From Pseudomonadota bacterium (GTDB lineage: Bacteria; Pseudomonadota; Gammaproteobacteria; Steroidobacterales; Steroidobacteraceae): a stretch of DNA of 7,094 bases. The notes below the pieces were generated by a model. It was not told the DNA's origin and did not search any database. It worked only from the letters and a program-made list of their open reading frames with translations. Of the stretch, positions 5,448 through 7,094 are shown piece by piece. Position 1 is the first letter of the stretch; the number at the start of each line of letters is the position of its first letter. A program made the translations under genes and the position numbers. The stretch is from NCBI GenBank assembly GCA_021817875.1, contig JAKAFQ010000217.1, positions 1 through 7,094 on the forward strand, written 5' to 3'.

Positions 5448-7094
5448 TCAGACCGCGGCCGCGCGCCGCGCCGTCCAGCCCACGATCACCGGCATCGCGA
5501 GCAGCACCAGCGGCAGCTGCACCAAAGCGCCCGCGATGATGGCGATCGCGAGCGGCTGCAGCATCTGGTCTCCGGAGCCGCTGATCGCCGCCCCGAGCGG
5601 CACCAGCGCCAGGATCATGGCGAGGGTGCTCATGGTGATGGGGCGCAGCCGGTTGCGGGCCGCCTCGAAGATCGCCTGACGCGGTGGCATCGTCCTTCCG
5701 AGCTCCTGGTACTCGGAGATGAGGAAGATCGCCATCTCGGTGGAGATGCCGATGATCATCACCATGCCCATCATGGCGGTGATGTTGAGCTCGACGCCGC
5801 TCGCCCACAGGCCGAGAAACACCGCCAGGGTCGAGATCAGAGAGCTCACGATGATGATGACCGGGAGCGAGAATCGCTCGTAGAGGAACAGCAGCAGAAT
5901 GAACTCGGCGAGCAGCGCCGCGCCGAACACCTTGATCATGCCGTGCACCGCGGCCTGCTCCTGCTTGTACTGGCCGCCGAGGCTGAAGTAGACCCCGGGG
6001 GGAATGAGCCCGGGTCTGGCGAGCACCTTCTTGACCGCGCCGATCGTCGCGCCGAGGCTGCGCTTGCCGTCGGTCTGCGCCGTGACCGGCACGATCTGCG
6101 CCAGGTTCGCGCGCGTCAGTTCCGGTTGGCCGGCCACGAAGCGCACGCGCGCCACCGTGGCGAGTCTCACGACCTGACCGCTCGGGGAGCGGATCGGGAG
6201 ATTGCCGAGATCGTCCCGATAGATCCGTCCCGGCGGATCGAGCCACAGCCGCACGCCGATATCCTGCACGGTCCCGAGATACCGGGTGACCACCGAGCCG
6301 TAGAGGTAGTGGTTGACCTGACTCGCGACCTCGGCGGCGGTCAGACCGTACATGGCCGCGAGCGCCGGATCGACGTGGATCTCGAGCGCATCGCCCGCCG
6401 GCACCACCCCGTTGTTGACCGAGGCGGGCTCGATCCCCGGAATACCGGCGATGGCGTCGGCCACGTTGCTCGCGACTGCGGGCAGCACGGCGGGATTCTT
6501 CGCGCTGAGCGAGATCACCACCGGCTGCGGCCGGCCCACCATGTCCCCGATCATGTCGCTCATCAACTGGTGAGCGTCGAAGTGGATGCCCGGCACCTGC
6601 GTGGTGATCCTGCGGCTGATCTCGTCCATCACCGTCCAGATGTCCGGCCGCTTCGAATACGGGATCAGCCGCACGAAGAAATCGCCCTGGTAGGCCTCGT
6701 TGAGGTCCCCGCCGAGCCCGGCACCGGTGCGGCGCGAGAAGGTGTAGACGTACGGGTCCTTCCTGAGGATCGCCTCGACCTCGAGCAGTTCCCGGTTGGT
6801 CTCGCTGAGGGAGGTGCCGGGGGCGGTGTAATAGTCGAGCACGAAGCCGCCCTCGTCCATCTTCGGCAGGAAGCCGCTGCCGACGCGCAGGTAGGCGATG
6901 AAGCCTGCGAGCAGCAGCAGCGCCAGTCCCGGAATGAGCCACAGCGGCCGCTCCACCAGCCGCGCGAGCAGTCGCCCGTGAGTGCGCTTGAGCCAGCCCT
7001 CCCGGCCGTGCGCCGGGTCCTCGAATTTCCTGAAGTCGATCAGGCCCCGGGCGAGCAGCGGCACCGTGAACGCGGTCAGGATGAAGGAAATGAC
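5448..7094 (-). CDS. Second RND efflux permease, C-terminal half (cut by right edge)
   Basis: The last 548 codons of an RND pump are visible, entering from base 7094 and ending in TGA at 5450-5448. The fragment begins in helix 6 (VISFILTAFTVPLLARGL). It continues with helix 7 (about 50-69), then SGFLPKMDEGGFVLDYYTAP (73-92), the second porter domain, and helices 8-12 (about 388-540). The MDEG-type loop after helix 7 resembles CzcA/CusA-like and related uncharacterised pumps. It does not resemble the subgroup of the permease at the left edge, so this is a separate system. Helix 10 reads MIIGISTEMAIFLISEY (446-462), with a glutamate (residue 453) where AcrB-type drug pumps have lysine; CusA-type metal pumps also have an acidic residue there. 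Its start, adaptor and promoter lie beyond the window. Family is certain. Metal versus organic substrate is open. Confidence 0.94.
   Translation of the reverse strand, partial: VISFILTAFTVPLLARGLIDFRKFEDPAHGREGWLKRTHGRLLARLVERPLWLIPGLALLLLAGFIAYLRVGSGFLPKMDEGGFVLDYYTAPGTSLSETNRELLEVEAILRKDPYVYTFSRRTGAGLGGDLNEAYQGDFFVRLIPYSKRPDIWTVMDEISRRITTQVPGIHFDAHQLMSDMIGDMVGRPQPVVISLSAKNPAVLPAVASNVADAIAGIPGIEPASVNNGVVPAGDALEIHVDPALAAMYGLTAAEVASQVNHYLYGSVVTRYLGTVQDIGVRLWLDPPGRIYRDDLGNLPIRSPSGQVVRLATVARVRFVAGQPELTRANLAQIVPVTAQTDGKRSLGATIGAVKKVLARPGLIPPGVYFSLGGQYKQEQAAVHGMIKVFGAALLAEFILLLFLYERFSLPVIIIVSSLISTLAVFLGLWASGVELNITAMMGMVMIIGISTEMAIFLISEYQELGRTMPPRQAIFEAARNRLRPITMSTLAMILALVPLGAAISGSGDQMLQPLAIAIIAGALVQLPLVLLAMPVIVGWTARRAAAV

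Noticed and set aside
5374..6942. A 522-codon minus-strand frame overlapping the second RND permease.
   Set aside because: It is a shifted-frame shadow of the permease, Arg/Ala/Gly-rich with no membrane segments.
1..7094. A circular element in which the two RND halves at the window edges form a single gene (511 + 548 residues is a typical RND length).
   Set aside because: Joining base 1 to base 7094 is out of frame by one base, both halves contain the helix-6 region, and the two halves carry hallmarks of different RND subfamilies.

Overview
This is a GC-rich window with tightly packed genes, most consistent with a Pseudomonadota (probably gamma- or betaproteobacterial) chromosome. The basis is a lipoprotein RND adaptor, an N-ethylmaleimide-reductase-type old yellow enzyme (OYE), a LACTB2-like hydrolase and Shine-Dalgarno-led genes. 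I cannot name a genus. There are no rRNAs, tRNAs, transposases or CRISPR arrays, and no gene-free stretch longer than about 130 bases.

Layout, left to right. Positions 1-2872 hold a minus-strand operon read from right to left. It encodes a 66-residue YgaP-type (DUF2892) membrane protein, a lipoprotein periplasmic adaptor, and the N-terminal half of an RND efflux permease that runs off the left edge. Positions 2873-3001 are an AT-rich divergent control region with a minus-strand promoter (TTGCTA-N16-TATAAT), a 28-bp imperfect palindrome, and a plus-strand -10 box. Positions 3002-5399 hold a plus-strand run of an ArsR-family repressor, an OYE-family flavin reductase and a LACTB2-like metallo-beta-lactamase-fold hydrolase, with gaps of about 50 bases. 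Positions 5448-7094 hold the C-terminal half of a second RND permease from a different subfamily, converging on the hydrolase gene and entering from the right edge.

How the parts may work together. The ArsR protein has two cysteines exactly 66 residues apart, at the places used by the persulfide sensors BigR, SqrR and YgaV. The DUF2892 protein it faces is the same membrane module linked to such regulators elsewhere (YgaP; the bigR operon). The likely reading is a thiol- or persulfide-switched repressor sitting on a shared operator. It would control its own transcript, perhaps with the OYE and hydrolase genes, and a divergent efflux operon. The usual sulfur-oxidation partners (rhodanese, ETHE1-type dioxygenase, sulfite exporter) are not in view. 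Here the sensor seems wired to tripartite efflux and an electrophile-reducing flavoenzyme. The pump's substrate cannot be read from the sequence, and no outer-membrane channel gene is visible.
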